Source of the DNA: Picocystis sp. L7
Lineage: Eukaryota > Chlorophyta > Picocystophyceae > Picocystales > Picocystaceae
NCBI GenBank assembly: GCA_020975725.1
Contig: QXJR01000006.1
Span: 1-64,000, forward strand
Direction: 5' to 3'
Length of the DNA: 64,000 nucleotides
The first letter of the stretch is position 1. The number at the start of each line of letters is the position of its first letter. Under the pieces are notes generated by a model. It was not told where the DNA came from. It searched no databases and saw only the letters and a list, made by a program, of their open reading frames with translations. A program made the position numbers and the translations under genes. Positions 18,428 through 31,172 of the stretch are shown here, piece after piece.

Positions 18428-19240
18428 CTCACTATACTGGATTTGTGCGCAGGAATTGGCACCGTCATTCGTAGTCTCGCGCACACTGTACCAAAACACA
18501 TCCGCATTGATTACCTCGCAGTGGAAAACAACGCAGATTGCCGATTGGTGATCCAAAGGGTGTTTAACTTGGTTCAACGGGACCGCCCAAACCTGTACCT
18601 GCGCAAAGACATCTTTCGGTTGGGTCATGATGCCAAAGACTTGTGCAACAGGAGAGTTCCTCAGGTGGACTTTCTCATTGCAGGTGTGCCATGTCAGCCT
18701 TTCAGCACCGCTAACCCCTATAACAAGGGATTACAGGATGAGCGTTCGCTTTTCCAAACGGCGCACCAGCTCATACTCCGAACGCAGGCTACCTTCTATG
18801 CCATTGAATGTACGCCGTTCGCTGCCCACCTACAAGGGGATCTTACACAAATTCAGCAGTGGTTGGGACAACCAACTGTCCATGACTTGAGCGAGTGGTC
18901 AGCGCAACAACGCACTAGGCTGCTTTGGAGTAATTTGGATACACATGATCTAGTGCCACAGCCAACGGAACTAATTCAGCCGCTCTCCTAACAGGATTGC
19001 TTGCAGGTGGGGTGGGTAGCACCCACCGATAAGGCTCCCACTCTGATGGCCAGCTGGCGCAATACGCACAACGGGCGTAATGGCCAATCCCTGGTGTAAC
19101 AAGAGGAGTCAACAACTAAAAGGCATATGACTCCCGAGGAGCGCAAGCTATTGGTAGGATTGGAGCAAGGGGACACGACGGCCCCAGACGTGGACAAGGC
19201 AGCCCGTAATCGCATGTTAGGCAATGCCTTTCCAGTTTCC
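18428..19240 (+). other. Cytosine-C5 DNA methyltransferase domain within Gypsy-1 pol
   Basis: Directly after RNase H the polyprotein shows methyltransferase motif I (LDLCAGIGT, SAM binding), motif IV with the catalytic Cys (GVPCQPFS), motif VI (ECTPFA) and a motif VIII-like QQRTRLLW. A motif X-like RMLGNAFPV lies near 19230. Such enzymes methylate cytosine in DNA. Its place between RNase H and integrase is shared with Gypsy-2. Methyltransferase capture by eukaryotic retrotransposons has been reported in algae and dinoflagellates. This copy is part of a fossil element. Confidence 0.85.
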
Positions 19241-21135
19241 TAGATCAATTCTATCTTACGCATATGGAACGATACAGTAGATGATAGCGCTTCGCATTCA
19301 ACAGCATGCTTATCTCAGCCCTCACCCGGGGCACAGGATAGTCCTTTTTACCAAGCTGTGAGTGCTTCAACGCAACCCCTGCAATCGATACTCACAGCAG
19401 TCGACATTGGTAAAATCAGCCAATTGGATGCACTAATTGCGAAATCAGCATCAAACGATCGAAAATACCAGCAACAACTGGAGACAGATAGTTTGCAGAA
19501 GGTCGGTGACTTGAGATACAAAATTATCAATGATCAGAAGAGGTTGTATGTACCTAACGATCGAGCAGTCAAGAACCTTTTTCTTATGACTGTGCACGAT
19601 CTACCTTATGCAGGGCATCCAGGAATCCTTAAGACAACCGAGCTCGTGACTCGCCCGTATTACTGGCCCGGCATGCATGCAGACATTAAGGCATATTGCA
19701 AACAATGCTATGCCTGTCAGTTGGGAAAGATTAGTAGACAGCGTTACAAAACGCAGAACCATTCTACAGACCATGGTTCGTACCCAAACAGAAGGGCAAC
19801 GTTGGACATAGCAATGGGGCTGCCTACCAGCCACCAGCACTATGCAGATATGGTCGTCGTTGATCGATTTAGCAAATATATTGCCTATGTACCCATCACT
19901 ACCACCATCACTGCAGCAGAATTGGCCTTCCAATTTGAGCAGAATTGGATCTCTAAGCGTGGTTGTCCTACCAATTTGATAATGGACCCCGACACGAAAT
20001 TTACCAGCGCATACTGGCGCGACTTCATGGAAGCACTGGGCATCACTACTAGGCTTACTACTGCCTACCATCAGCAAGCCGACGGACAAACAGAGCGGCG
20101 AATCGCAACGCTAGCTGATAATCTGTGCGTAGCAATTATCGATACACTCAGTGCAGATACAGATTGGTATTGCTACCTGCACATTGCAGAATTTGCCACC
20201 AATAATACCATCTGCGCCGCTACTGGGGTCACTCCGTTTCAGGCAGAATTGGGACGCCATCCAACAATGCCGTTCTATTTACTGCCTGGACCTATGGATC
20301 GTACAGTTGATCAGCATGTCTCAGAATTTTGCGAACACCATCGGACACTTTATCGCCAAATGGCGATCAACATTGCCAAAGCAAAAGCAAGTATGAAAAA
20401 TTTCAGCGACCGGCAGCGGACCACCAAATTGTTTAACCCAGGACAAGTGGTAAAGGTCCAGACTGGACGTGCAACGCGCTCCGACCAAAGCAAGTTGCAC
20501 CCACGCTTCCGGGTGACCGAGGTCGTCCGCTCGCTGGGAAAAGACAATTATGAGATCCGCTTGCCGGAAGGCAGCACCGTACATCCAATCGTCCACGCAG
20601 AAAAGTTAGAAAAGTTCTGGACTGCTGATTCAGCCAAATTCCCTTTGGCTCAACAGCCTGCACCATCATTGTTGCCAGCACAATCACCTGTGCAGACTTC
20701 AGAGAAACAACCATCCTATCCTATCAGGAAATATCTTTTGCGCAGTTGGAGTACAGTACCTCCACGATATTATGTCCAGTGGGATACCCCCTCCAAAGAC
20801 CTCGGGTGGGCAGTCGAAGACGCCGGAATTATCAGCGATGTGATTGTCTATGAGAAAGTCAACGGTATCTTGCCTGAGACAGGAATCACAGCAACGAACT
20901 CAGCGGCCGTACAAAAATACAAGCAGGTCAAATACCTGCAGAAGACACCAATCCTCCGCCATACCTGGACAGGAAAGGCTCCTTGGGACGTACACCCACT
21001 ATCAAGCTAGCAGGCCTGCATGACACCCCTCAAGCGAAATTACATCGCGTCATTCAGAAACGTTTCGATGAACATGATATGCTCATGTATTATGCAGGTG
21101 AAGTGGTCGCAGCTCGACAAAATGCCAATGGAAAG

Positions 21136-21278
21136 GAGTCAGGCTTCGTGAATTTTAATAGGACGGTTGGAAACATCCCGGCATGAGGGACTGTGGGATG
21201 GCCGATTCCCCAGATAGACCCATCTCGGACATCGGTCCAGTCCCCCCCTCTCGGGGCCCCCATGCAAAAACAACCCCC
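21136..21278 (+). repeat. Left TIR of the nested transposon
   Basis: Pairs with 35449-35591 at roughly 93 percent. The outermost six bases match poorly (GAGTCA against CAAATA). From AGGCTTCGTG inward the match is nearly complete to the C-run near 21278. Confidence 0.9.
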
Positions 21279-21785
21279 CCTTCCTTCGCCACAGGTACAG
21301 ACCATGAGGGTTTCGACCCACTCCAGCGCGTCTGACACGTCGGTCCAGGCCACAAGCGTTTGAAGGAAGGGGAGAAGAGCGGACGCAACGCATCGACAAC
21401 CGTGCGTGGGGCAGGGGAGAGAAGCGAGGATGACATCGGAGGGGCAGGGAAAAACACCGTGGCCTGGTTCGGCCGTCCACGGACCACTAGGCACGCACGA
21501 AACCTTTGGTCGCCTCCACGAAACGCACCGATCGGATGCCGAGCTGCTGGTGGTTGTGTGGTCGTTTTTCCTGCTTTAGACGAAGACAGGGAAGAAAGAC
21601 CACGCAACTTCGAAGTGGCACGATAGCGTAATGGAAGAACGAGAGGTGTGAGGGAAGGTGCTGACCAAACCATGTTGATGGAATTTTGCCCTGCGGAGCG
21701 AAAAAGCCATGCTGTCATTGACCAACCCCACCTGGATGGGGAACAAAACTATGGGGTTACAAGTAATGGGGGCCGTGTAGAACGG

Positions 21786-24537
21786 TTACATGTCCTCCAA
21801 TGTTTCTCTTTTCTTTGCGTTCCAGTAGAGGGCTTGGGCACAAATCAACGTGATGTAGCCTATTTGTGAGCTGAACATCATGCTATTCTGCCGGCAGCGG
21901 ATAGAAGCATTGAACTGCTCACTCAGAGGGCCAATGATGCTCCTGTTGTGTTTCGAGTTGTAATGCTCAGGAGCGGTGGTGTGATTTCTATGATGCATTT
22001 GATCTTGAAAAAATCTGGTCTTGCGAAAAAAATATGGTTCGCGGAGACTAGCGGCCAGTTCAAGTTCCTTTCCATTGTCGTACACGATCTCTTCAGGAGC
22101 ATCTGGAAAGAAAGCATACAAGTACTCCACAATTCCTGTTGTGCTTTCGGCATTTTTTTCGTTGATGACATGAAATCCCACAACACGTTGACATCCTCCA
22201 CAAAGATAGTACACTAGTCCGGGGGTAAAGTGTATGCTTCGTGCATGGTCTTTCTCTGCTTCTACGACACTTTCCTTCCCATAATGCCTTGCTGATCTTA
22301 CCCATTAGGCTCTGGGACCCATTGCACCTGTCTTCGACATCAAATGCAAAGTGGAAACCCCCTTAAAGGACTTCAAGTATGTGGAGTGGGAGCTGCACTC
22401 ACCCTGCTCGACGAGAGATTCTTGGATTGTGCTTTTCTTGACTCTCAAAAGCAAATGTTGTAAGAAAGGGTCCAATGGATATTTGCTTCTGTGTCTCGTA
22501 AAGTACTCTACTGCAATACCCAAGAATCTACTACTTCGAAACATGCTTGCTATTGCTTGATCGGTTGGTTTGCATGCCAATTCCATGTTGCAAATGCTAG
22601 CCAATACTTCCCGGCAATCACTTGGCACGAGGGAGTTCAACGGTTAGTGTGATCCAATGGCCATTCCTAGCTCTCTCAAGATTCCCACTAAGTGCCAAAG
22701 GCCTTGTCTACTCTCGATGAGGCATTGGTCCATGAGCAAGATACTGATCTCCCTAGGGCATTGAAGCTTCAACTCCAAATCTTCTTCCAACGCAATTCCA
22801 CCAGTTGCAAGCCCCCACAAGAGCCCCCTCGTCTTTTTTGGCAAGTAATTTTGTGCGAATGGCTTCACAAGTATCGGATCCCGACAACGGAGCCATGGTT
22901 GCTCAAAGTCTGCCGCTTTCCTCCTCACTCCCAGCACAATCCCGTCGATATGTATTCGCTTGCATTGTTTTCCTCTCTCACAAACACATTGAAATGGATG
23001 ATGATTGTCAATGTCAATTGCGGCAATTATCCCTCGCATGGCTTGACGGAAATTATCTCTCGATGCCTTTATCAATTGCCTCGCATTCACGCTTCTTGAT
23101 GGCCCCGAGTACATCCCTTGCTTCACAAGCGATGTAAGTAAACTTATGAATGTGTGCTTGGTTTCAGAGAAAGATTTCCAACACAACATCAAGTCACGCA
23201 ATAGAAAGATGTAGTGGTGATACTCCATTCTCTCGCCACTACCTTTCCGTGGAACAAAGAAAAAGGCACACGCTCGAGGATCACATGCACAATGTGGACA
23301 AACCTTGGCCCCAAGTACTGTCACAAATCCATATTAATTGACAATTATGCAATTGTCAATTGCTTGCAAATGCTGTGTTTTGCACCGACCACAACCACCG
23401 TCACTTGACACGGGTCCAAAGCACTTGTCCATGTCTAGGACCACTTTCGCATTATCCTCCATTAAGTTTTTAGCCATGATTTTGCCGATAGCTTCAGTGA
23501 CCTTGTGCATGCTAGTCGCTACCTCTTTGCTAGGCTTGTGAATGGAGTTCCCAAGTTGCCTTCGTTTGAAAGCTGCTCCAACTATTGCAAATTCTTGTAC
23601 CTCATTTCTATCCTATTCCGGCCCGTTCACACGGCTCCCCACACAAGCATTATCGAGTAGGATGTCCGTGCAACAACGACGAATACACTTTGTGTGTATG
23701 CAAGATGTTGTATGCCTTTTGCAAGTCAAACAGAGGTCTTGTCTTTGTGAGCCGTATTGCCTCGTAAGTCCCCATGCATGTGCATCTTCACGCGATCCAC
23801 AACATACCGCTTTGAAAAGGTTACCTTTTTCTTCCAATTCAAATTCATAATCCAAATCTGCCATGCCCTTCAATTTCTCATGCTCTTCCAAATTTTCCCT
23901 AGAGATTAGCATCCACACTTCGAACGTCTTGAAGAATGTCTTCCCGTACATCCACACCAATCCCATGAGACAACAATACCATTCCTCTCTGAAAAGGAAT
24001 ATCCACTTCGATGATGCTCGGAAAGATAGACAATATGTTCTGTGTGCACCTACAAATTTGGCCTATTCCACGGGTCGCCATGTCCATATAAGCCCATTCA
24101 CTCCCCCCACAACCTTGCACATTGCAGTAGCTCATTTTGAGACCGTCCACCTTCCTTGCATTGCACATACCTAGTGGTATGGGTGCGTTGTTGCTTGACA
24201 ACCCAGCAACAACAAAGACTATCTCTTCTGAGTTTCTGTAGACGATCGGCACCCCATTTGTAGCAACGTAGGACTGAAAAAAGAGATCAGAATGTGACCA
24301 TTCAGCAGGTGCATCACGCATTGATTCGTTGCCATCACCTTCTCCCGGATCTTCGATTGGTATGAAACCGTCATCTCCCAAGCCCGGACTCTCACTTACT
24401 TCTACTACAACACGGCCCTCCGTGTTTGATCCTTCAACATCTTCGATAAGGGACTTCTGCTTCCGCTTCTTCCCTACGTTGACTCGGTTCGCGAAATTTT
24501 TCTTACGAGACTTACGGAATCCAAGGTATTTTGGCAT
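21786..24537 (-). pseudogene. DDE-type transposase of the nested transposon, broken
   Basis: The N-terminal frame begins MPKYLGFRKSRKK at 24537 and runs to 23899. It is basic first, then acidic, then carries a Cys region (CNARKV ... CNVQGCGG ... CRCTQN). From 23966 down to 21786 the rest lies in one other frame interrupted by stop codons, for example TAA codons near 22645 and 22303. The middle has FQCVCERGKQCKRIHIDGIV, a Cys cluster followed by a likely catalytic Asp. The end has EEIVYDNGKELE and RKTRFFQDQMHHRNHT, then a region rich in Asn and Ser. It catalysed cut-and-paste movement at the TIRs and now looks inactive. Confidence 0.65.
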
Positions 24538-25150
24538 GGCCCTTGTGGAAGATTGAAAACGTTCGAAGATGAATGCAAGAACTCCACCACCTCAACAAGA
24601 ACGAAGAGGATCTCTTGCCCGATACTTCCTCGCTTGCTTTGTCGATAGCTTTGTAAGCGTTATTCTAGCAGTAGCAATGTAATCCTCAGTTGCCACGTTA
24701 GCTTCATGCCTTTCGAAAAGAGTATCATGCCTTTTCAACTCCACACGGGAAACTAGACCAAGCCTCTATCACATGCCACATTCATACATCCGTGGTGCAA
24801 AACGCTGTCTACGTACCACGTATTCCTTGTTCGCGCGCGTTAACAGCCCGTTCTTTTGACCGAGACGTTAGATGCGTCCGTTGACCGTCCGGCGTCTTCG
24901 TCCTTTGACGTGGAAGTCGGCGCCCGTTGCAAGGGCAGGCTAGTGCTACAGGGGCGGTAGATCTTGAGACCGAGAACAACCTGTGGATCGACAGCTTTCG
25001 CAGCATAGGTGGCCTGCAAGGATCGGCACACAAAAGCGAGATCGCGAGAAATGCGCGTTTCAGGCGATCAGTGGATTTCATTTCGTCCGATAGAATGCAA
25101 ACAAAGTCGTGCATGTCAGGAAGACCGAATTCCGCCCCAATGCATACCAA
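24538..25150. other. No supported gene inside the nested transposon
   Basis: Non-coding sequence upstream of the transposase start. It probably holds the transposase promoter and leader. No TATA box stands out. Confidence 0.4.
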
Positions 25151-25310
25151 CTGCAGGTGCGTCCCGTCGCGACCTGCCTCGCATCGAGGCGATGCACCTA
25201 GGCGAACCTGCAGGTGCGTCCCGTCGCGACCTGCCTTGCATCGAGGCGATGCACCTGGGCGAACCTGCAGGTGCGTCCCGTCGCGACCTGCCTCGCATCG
25301 AGGCGATGCA
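25151..25310 (+). repeat. Tandem repeat, 57-bp unit, three copies
   Basis: CTGCAGGTGCGTCCCGTCGC starts at 25151, 25208 and 25265, a strict 57-bp period with one or two changes per unit; the third unit is incomplete. Each unit contains the small inverted repeat GCATCGAGGCGATGC. The period is a multiple of three, and one plus-strand frame reads a repeating 19-residue unit, but coding is not shown. Confidence 0.9.
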
Positions 25311-25496
25311 GGTTTCGACTGGACGCATTGGGAGGTCGGTCCAGTTCATTCGACGAGTCTCTTGATGCCACCCCTGTAGCATGATAGGAATCCACGAGCT
25401 CTGCAAGAATTGCCTCAAAGCGCAATTCTGTTACCTTGGAGGACTATCCATGATGACTAGTACCGCAGAGGAACCTCTTTACCAGGAAGGGTTCTA

Positions 25497-26155
25497 TGTG
25501 GTGCTGCCCACGATTTCTGCCACAAGGGTTGCGTTTCGGTGGGGCCACAAGGGGGTTCCGTGGTGGGCCATCTTGGAAGTAAGGAGGATGTCTCCTCAGG
25601 GCGAAAGAGTTCTCGTGCGAGCTTTGCCAAGGAAAGGCAAGCTTGCACGTGGGATCCGGACTTGAGTCTAGCGGAGTGTCGAAGTGGAGCACGGCTAGTC
25701 AAGTCAAGATGGATCTGATTTCTATTTCAAGGTTTGGTGTGAGGTCCTCATTGGTCTCACACAGGGGGATGGTCTTATCATACCTTATCCGCTTCGAGCG
25801 GATCGTGTTCAAGATCCCCTGGCGATTCTTGTGCTCCCTCGGACGGTGGAGCCCCGGTGACCTGACCGAGGGGGTTGACTGGGGTACTCCTGACCGTTCG
25901 ATCCTCTCCAGTGATCGAACCCCTAGATTCGTTTTGTACGGGTAGGGTTCTGGCTAATAGGGAACACCCCGCCCCAACCATCCACACAAGTTGGTAACCC
26001 CGATCCCCCTTCCTTGGGATACATCGCTGGGGACAGTAAGGGGGGAAGGAGGCTCCTGATTGGGGGTCCAAGGCTACTGATCCCTTACAGTCCCATCTGT
26101 ATTGGTCATCGTGTTTCGATCGAAGTTAACATGTGACGGGGCAAGGGGCGTCACA
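25497..26155 (-). repeat. Gypsy-2 LTR (3' in element orientation)
   Basis: 659 bp, offset 7963 from its partner, with no difference seen. It contains a TC-rich region and several short frames that are shadows. Confidence 0.92.
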
Positions 26156-28084
26156 ATCCCCCCTCCTTAGATACCTGGCGTCCTCGTCTGGAAGATTTTC
26201 TGAGTATCTTGGAGTAAGCAAACTAAGTCTTGAGGTGAAAGGAATTCGACATCTCGTGGTTCATATCGAATCTTGTATCCTTCCTGGGTAAAGTCGATGA
26301 ATTTCCCTTTGTACCATCGCTCTTGATCTGTTTCATCCACATATCGTTAGCATACGATACGGTAAAGTAAATTTTCTTGCGGGTCCCAAATACTTGGTGG
26401 ACTGGGTCTGATAGAACGGTGACGGCCTGTCAATGTGAATGTCTTCATTGGATGTTCGGTGGTCCAAGTGTCATGGAGGACAAGAAAGTATTGGCGATAA
26501 ACCTTGTGTTTGTGCTCAGATACTGCCTCACGGTGGTTGTAACGTTGAGTTGAGGTGACACCCTGTCTAATGTTCAGTTCTGGTATGGGGCCATGCTGAA
26601 ATTCCCAATCTAGAATAGCCTGTACACCTCCTGGTGCCTGTTGCTCGGCAAGGAATGATTCTCGATTCGTTCCTTCCAGTCCTCGCCAGCGGACCCAATA
26701 TCCGGGTGGGATGGTAGCCCAATCACGGAGAATATACTGTTCTATGTCGGAATGCTGTGCACCAGAAGCAAAGATTGGAGTGGTATCAGCAGTTGATGCT
26801 TGTATGTCACCAGTGAAAGGCTCAATGTGTTCTACGTTGATCCACGGACTAAGACGAGGACCTGCGGGCAAGTCCAACTTGATAGCACCTCTGGGTTGTA
26901 TATCCACGATTTTGAATGGACCACAAAATGGAGTTGCATGTTTTGCCAAGCGGCCAAGTCTGCGTAATTTAACCAACTGACCAACAGAGAATAGTGACAG
27001 TTTCTCGCGACGTGTCTAGTTAGCATATTTCTCTATCCTGGAGTACTGTTCATCCATGTTCTCAAATACTTCATGGTAGACATCTGCCAATGCTTGCTGC
27101 TGCTCCGCGCTTCGTGCACTGATAGTTTGCCATGCCGTGACCAGCGTCGGTAAGCGTGGCGATATGCCCAAATGTAAGTAGAACGGTGAGTATTTGGTGG
27201 AGGCTGTAACAGCATTGTTGTGCGCAAACTGGATCATGGGCAATAAGCTGTCCCAATCTGTAGGATGTTTCATCATTGTGCGCAACGCGGCTTTAAGCGT
27301 CTGATTTTGCCGTTCAGTCTGTTCATCAGATTGTGGGTGATAGGGAGTACCTCGATGCAGTTTGGTGCCAAGCATCGATCCAAAATCATGCCAAATTTCA
27401 CCCACAAACCTCGAATCGTGGTCTGTGAATAACCTTTCTGGTGCGCCATAGTGACAAACAACATGTCGAAGGAACAGCTGAACAAGCAGTGAGGCTGTGG
27501 CGGCTTTGACTGTGGGTATGTAAACTATCATTTTGGTAAATTTGTCCACTATCACAAAGACAGAGTCGTAGCATGTGAATGTAAGTGGTAGATCTGTTGT
27601 CAAGTCACAATACACATCTGTGAACGGACCGGTGGGGGTGGGCATGCGTTGCAGTAAATGAGATTTGCGCTTGTACGATGGTTTTGCAAGTTGGCATGCT
27701 CTGCAGTTTTCCACGTAGTGCTCCACATCGCGTCCCATTCCTGGCCATATGTACTGTCGTTTCATCAGTTCCAACATCCTTTTCTGTCCAGGATGTCCTG
27801 CAGTGGGTAAGTCATGATTAATGTACATCAGATGCTTCCGGAGACTTGAATCGTTCGGAACGGCGATACGTCCTTCCACTGTTTGTAAACCTAAGGAGTC
27901 ATCGTAGTCTGCATCATCAGCCGCAACTTGAAGTAGGCGTTGATGCAATTCGTCTGACACAACATAGCTATCGATCGCCTGTGCCAACTGGACATTGTCA
28001 CACGCGTCGTCAACCCGAGTACTCGTTTGGGATCTATCTGTGTAAAACTGAATAGTGGTAGGCCCACTATGAAGTACGCACCTT

Positions 28085-28962
28085 GGTATAAGATGTTTAA
28101 GAAGGAACTGTAGGAACTGAACTGGTACGGCATTACCGAGAAAGCGTTGCTTTTGTTCTTGGGTTCCCATCAACGAACTGGCTGATGGTAGCCCAATCAA
28201 TTTTGCTTTCTCGTCCAGCGTCATGGGGTGTAGCTTCATGGATTGGGTAGTATCGTGTACCCACATTGTTTTGTTTCTGTCACTGTACGTGTGGGAGGAT
28301 GCCATTAACGTTGCGGACTTTCGGCGGGGCAGGACATTTTTATCCAGTTGCGGAACTGCGTTCAACAAACAATCAATCCAAAGTGGTGCTGTTTCAACGC
28401 AGGTTCTGCGGATTTGCTCATTATCAAGCTTGATATTTGTCCACAGCCAACGGATACGTCTTTGTGCCGTATATTGATCGAGGTGATGTACCTGTGGCTT
28501 ACATTGTAACATGGAATTGATAATCTGCAAGTCATCTTTCAAGTGATTAGCAAACGGTACGCACTCGATTGCAAAGTACTGTGGCTGTATCAATTGAATG
28601 ATTTCTGCAGTTTGTGTGATACATTGTCCAGAGTCTTGTAAACCTTTTGCTGTGTGTCTCGCTGCACGTGAGAAAGGCTGACACGGCACTCCTGCAAACA
28701 GGAAGTGTATGTGTGGTAGCTCCTGTTGTTTAGCGTAGGAGACTGTTGTTCCAAAGCAGTTGACGTTATCTACCAATCCCAGAAATGTATGCGGTCTTAG
28801 TTTCTGCACCTGAGCGAATGCTGATTTTAAAGAGTTGGCTACTGCTAAATCTTGTTCAACAGCATAGTACGCGACTCGTTTATAATCGGGCAATTCTGCG
28901 GCAAGCGCATGAAGTATGGTGCCTGTACCTCCGGCACATAGTTCCAGCACGGTGAGCGTTGG
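28085..28962 (-). other. Cytosine-C5 DNA methyltransferase domain within Gypsy-2 pol
   Basis: After RNase H comes motif I (LELCAGGTGT), then motif IV (GVPCQPFS) with the catalytic Cys, motif VI (ECVPFA), motif VIII-like RRIRWLW, a target-recognition stretch, motif IX-like LHPMTLDEKAKLIGLP, and motif X (FLGNAVPVQFLQFL). All major motifs of the family are seen in order, about 290 residues. The related order in Gypsy-1 suggests one ancestral capture before the two families split. Substrate specificity cannot be read from sequence. Confidence 0.88.
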
Positions 28963-31172
28963 GTACGTGTTCCATCTGGAAACAGCATCGGCGACGATGT
29001 TTCTGGTGCCAGGTTCATATTGAGGATTGTAATCAAACTGTGATAGGATATCAATCCAGCCTTGTTCCACTCGTGTCAATTGCTCAGCCTTTTTGGTCTT
29101 CAAATATTGTATGGCAATGTGGTCGGTGAACAATTGGAAGTGTTGACCCTGCAGGTAGAACTTCCATTTACAGAAACAAGAAATCACAGCAAGAGTCTCC
29201 TTCCTGGTTGTCGAATATCGGCGCTATGCGGGATTCAACACTTGAGAATGAAATGCTACTGGATGCCAATTCTTGCCATGTAACTGTGACAAGCATCCTC
29301 CAAGGGCATGGTTGCCGGCATCCGTGTGGACTCTGATTGGTTTGTCTGGATCAAAGATGCGGACGATAGGTGGATCTCCATGTAGAAACACACCCTTCAA
29401 TCTCACAAAAGCTTGCTGTTGCTCACTGTCCCAACACCATTGCTCTTCCTTCTTGGTGAGTTTGGTTATTGGCGCGGCGATACGTGCGAACTGCGGTATG
29501 AGCTGCCGATAGAATCCCACGAGTCCAAGAAATGATCGGGCCTGGCTGATGGATTGCGGCGGTTGCACATTGCGTATTGCTTCTAGTAAGTGTTGGGCAG
29601 GTGTGAGGGTGCCATCCTGGATTGTGTATCCCAGAAACTCTACTTCTGTTTGGCAGTAGTATGCCTTACTGCTTTTCAGTCGTATGTGATGTTGTTGGCA
29701 AGTTTCAAAGAAACGCTGGATACTGCGTACGTGCGATGCGTAATCGGCAGTATGCACCAAGCAATCAACTAAATAAACCTTCAAAGTAGACCATTGATAC
29801 ACTAATTCTGAAAATGCATGATTGACAAACCTTTGAAAGGTGGCAGGGGCATTGCATAAACCCATGGGCATGACTACCCATTCATAATGCCCAAATGGTG
29901 TAGTGACTGCTGTTTTGGCAATGTCTTCTTCCCGAATTCTCATGTGATAGTAGCCATCTTGTAGGTCAAAGGTGGAGTAAATTCGGCTGCCATATAGTGT
30001 GTCAAAGAGTTCCTGACTGCGAGGTATCGAATGACGATCCTTCAGTGTGATTGTATTGAGCCCTCGGAAGTCGAATACAATTCGCCACTGTCCCGGTGTC
30101 TTTTTTGGAATGAGCATCATCGGGTCTTCGAACGGCGATTTGCTCGATCGAAGAAACCTGGCGTTCAGAAATTTGGACAGCAATTGTCGGGCTTCCTGCT
30201 GCATTTTTGCAAGTATAGGGTAATCGTTTCGATGCGGAACTAACGCTCCTGGTTGTAATTCAATCCGATGATCAAAGCCCGGCGGCACCGGTGGCAGATC
30301 ATCACTTTCCCAATCCTTGAACAAATAACTATACTCTTCCTTTACTTTTTCAATTTGCAAGAGCGCGCTATCTCGATCGTCAATGCTGCAACCTGGGTAG
30401 TCGTGTACGGTACAAGGTATTGGTTCACTGTCGCATGTCCTATCATCAGGAGTCTTCTCGGTAGTGTCGGAGATCAGCCGTGCTTGTACAAACAGGGGTC
30501 TTAGGCCCTCTCGTCTACAATCCTTCACTTGCGCCCTGATCTCTTCAATGTTATGGAGTATGTTATAAGCAGGATGCTGTTGCTTTGAACCCGGTTCTCC
30601 ATGGATTTCCACTGGCCTGCCCTTGAACCAGCCTGTAGCAAAGTTACGATAGGTGTCTAGTACCACACGATGCTGTTGCATCCATAACTTACCAAACAGA
30701 AGGTCGTACGTGGGCGCTTCTGGCAATACGGAACAGCGAACGGATGTCCCGACTCCGTTTATCATATTGATGGTTAAGCGTACAGCATACGTCCTTCGTT
30801 CATCAGCGGAGTCGGCGATGCGATATCTCACGTTTTGGGTGACCACAGGACAGATGCCAAATTGTTGTTCGTAGCGGGTGAGCCACTTCTTAGTGATTAA
30901 ATTGTGGGATGCTCCCGTGTCCCAGAGAACCTGCAGCTCTAAGGATCCTTTGCCGTCGGGTGAAAGGGCTTGACCGACGGTAGTGAAGTAGCGGCAATGC
31001 TCCAGAGTATCGATCCTGCTGGGGTCACCGGTCGGTGCCACAGGAGCGGTGGTTGTGGATTTCTGGCGCTGCACATGGAATCATTGTAGAATATGGATTG
31101 TTTGACCATGTTGGCTCGAAGAGTCCATGTTGGGAGTGGAATCCGGATTGCTTTGCTCTGTCTGTCCACCAC

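Noticed and set aside
25151-25310. CRISPR array
   Set aside because: Only three contiguous 57-bp units with no spacers, inside a eukaryotic transposon.
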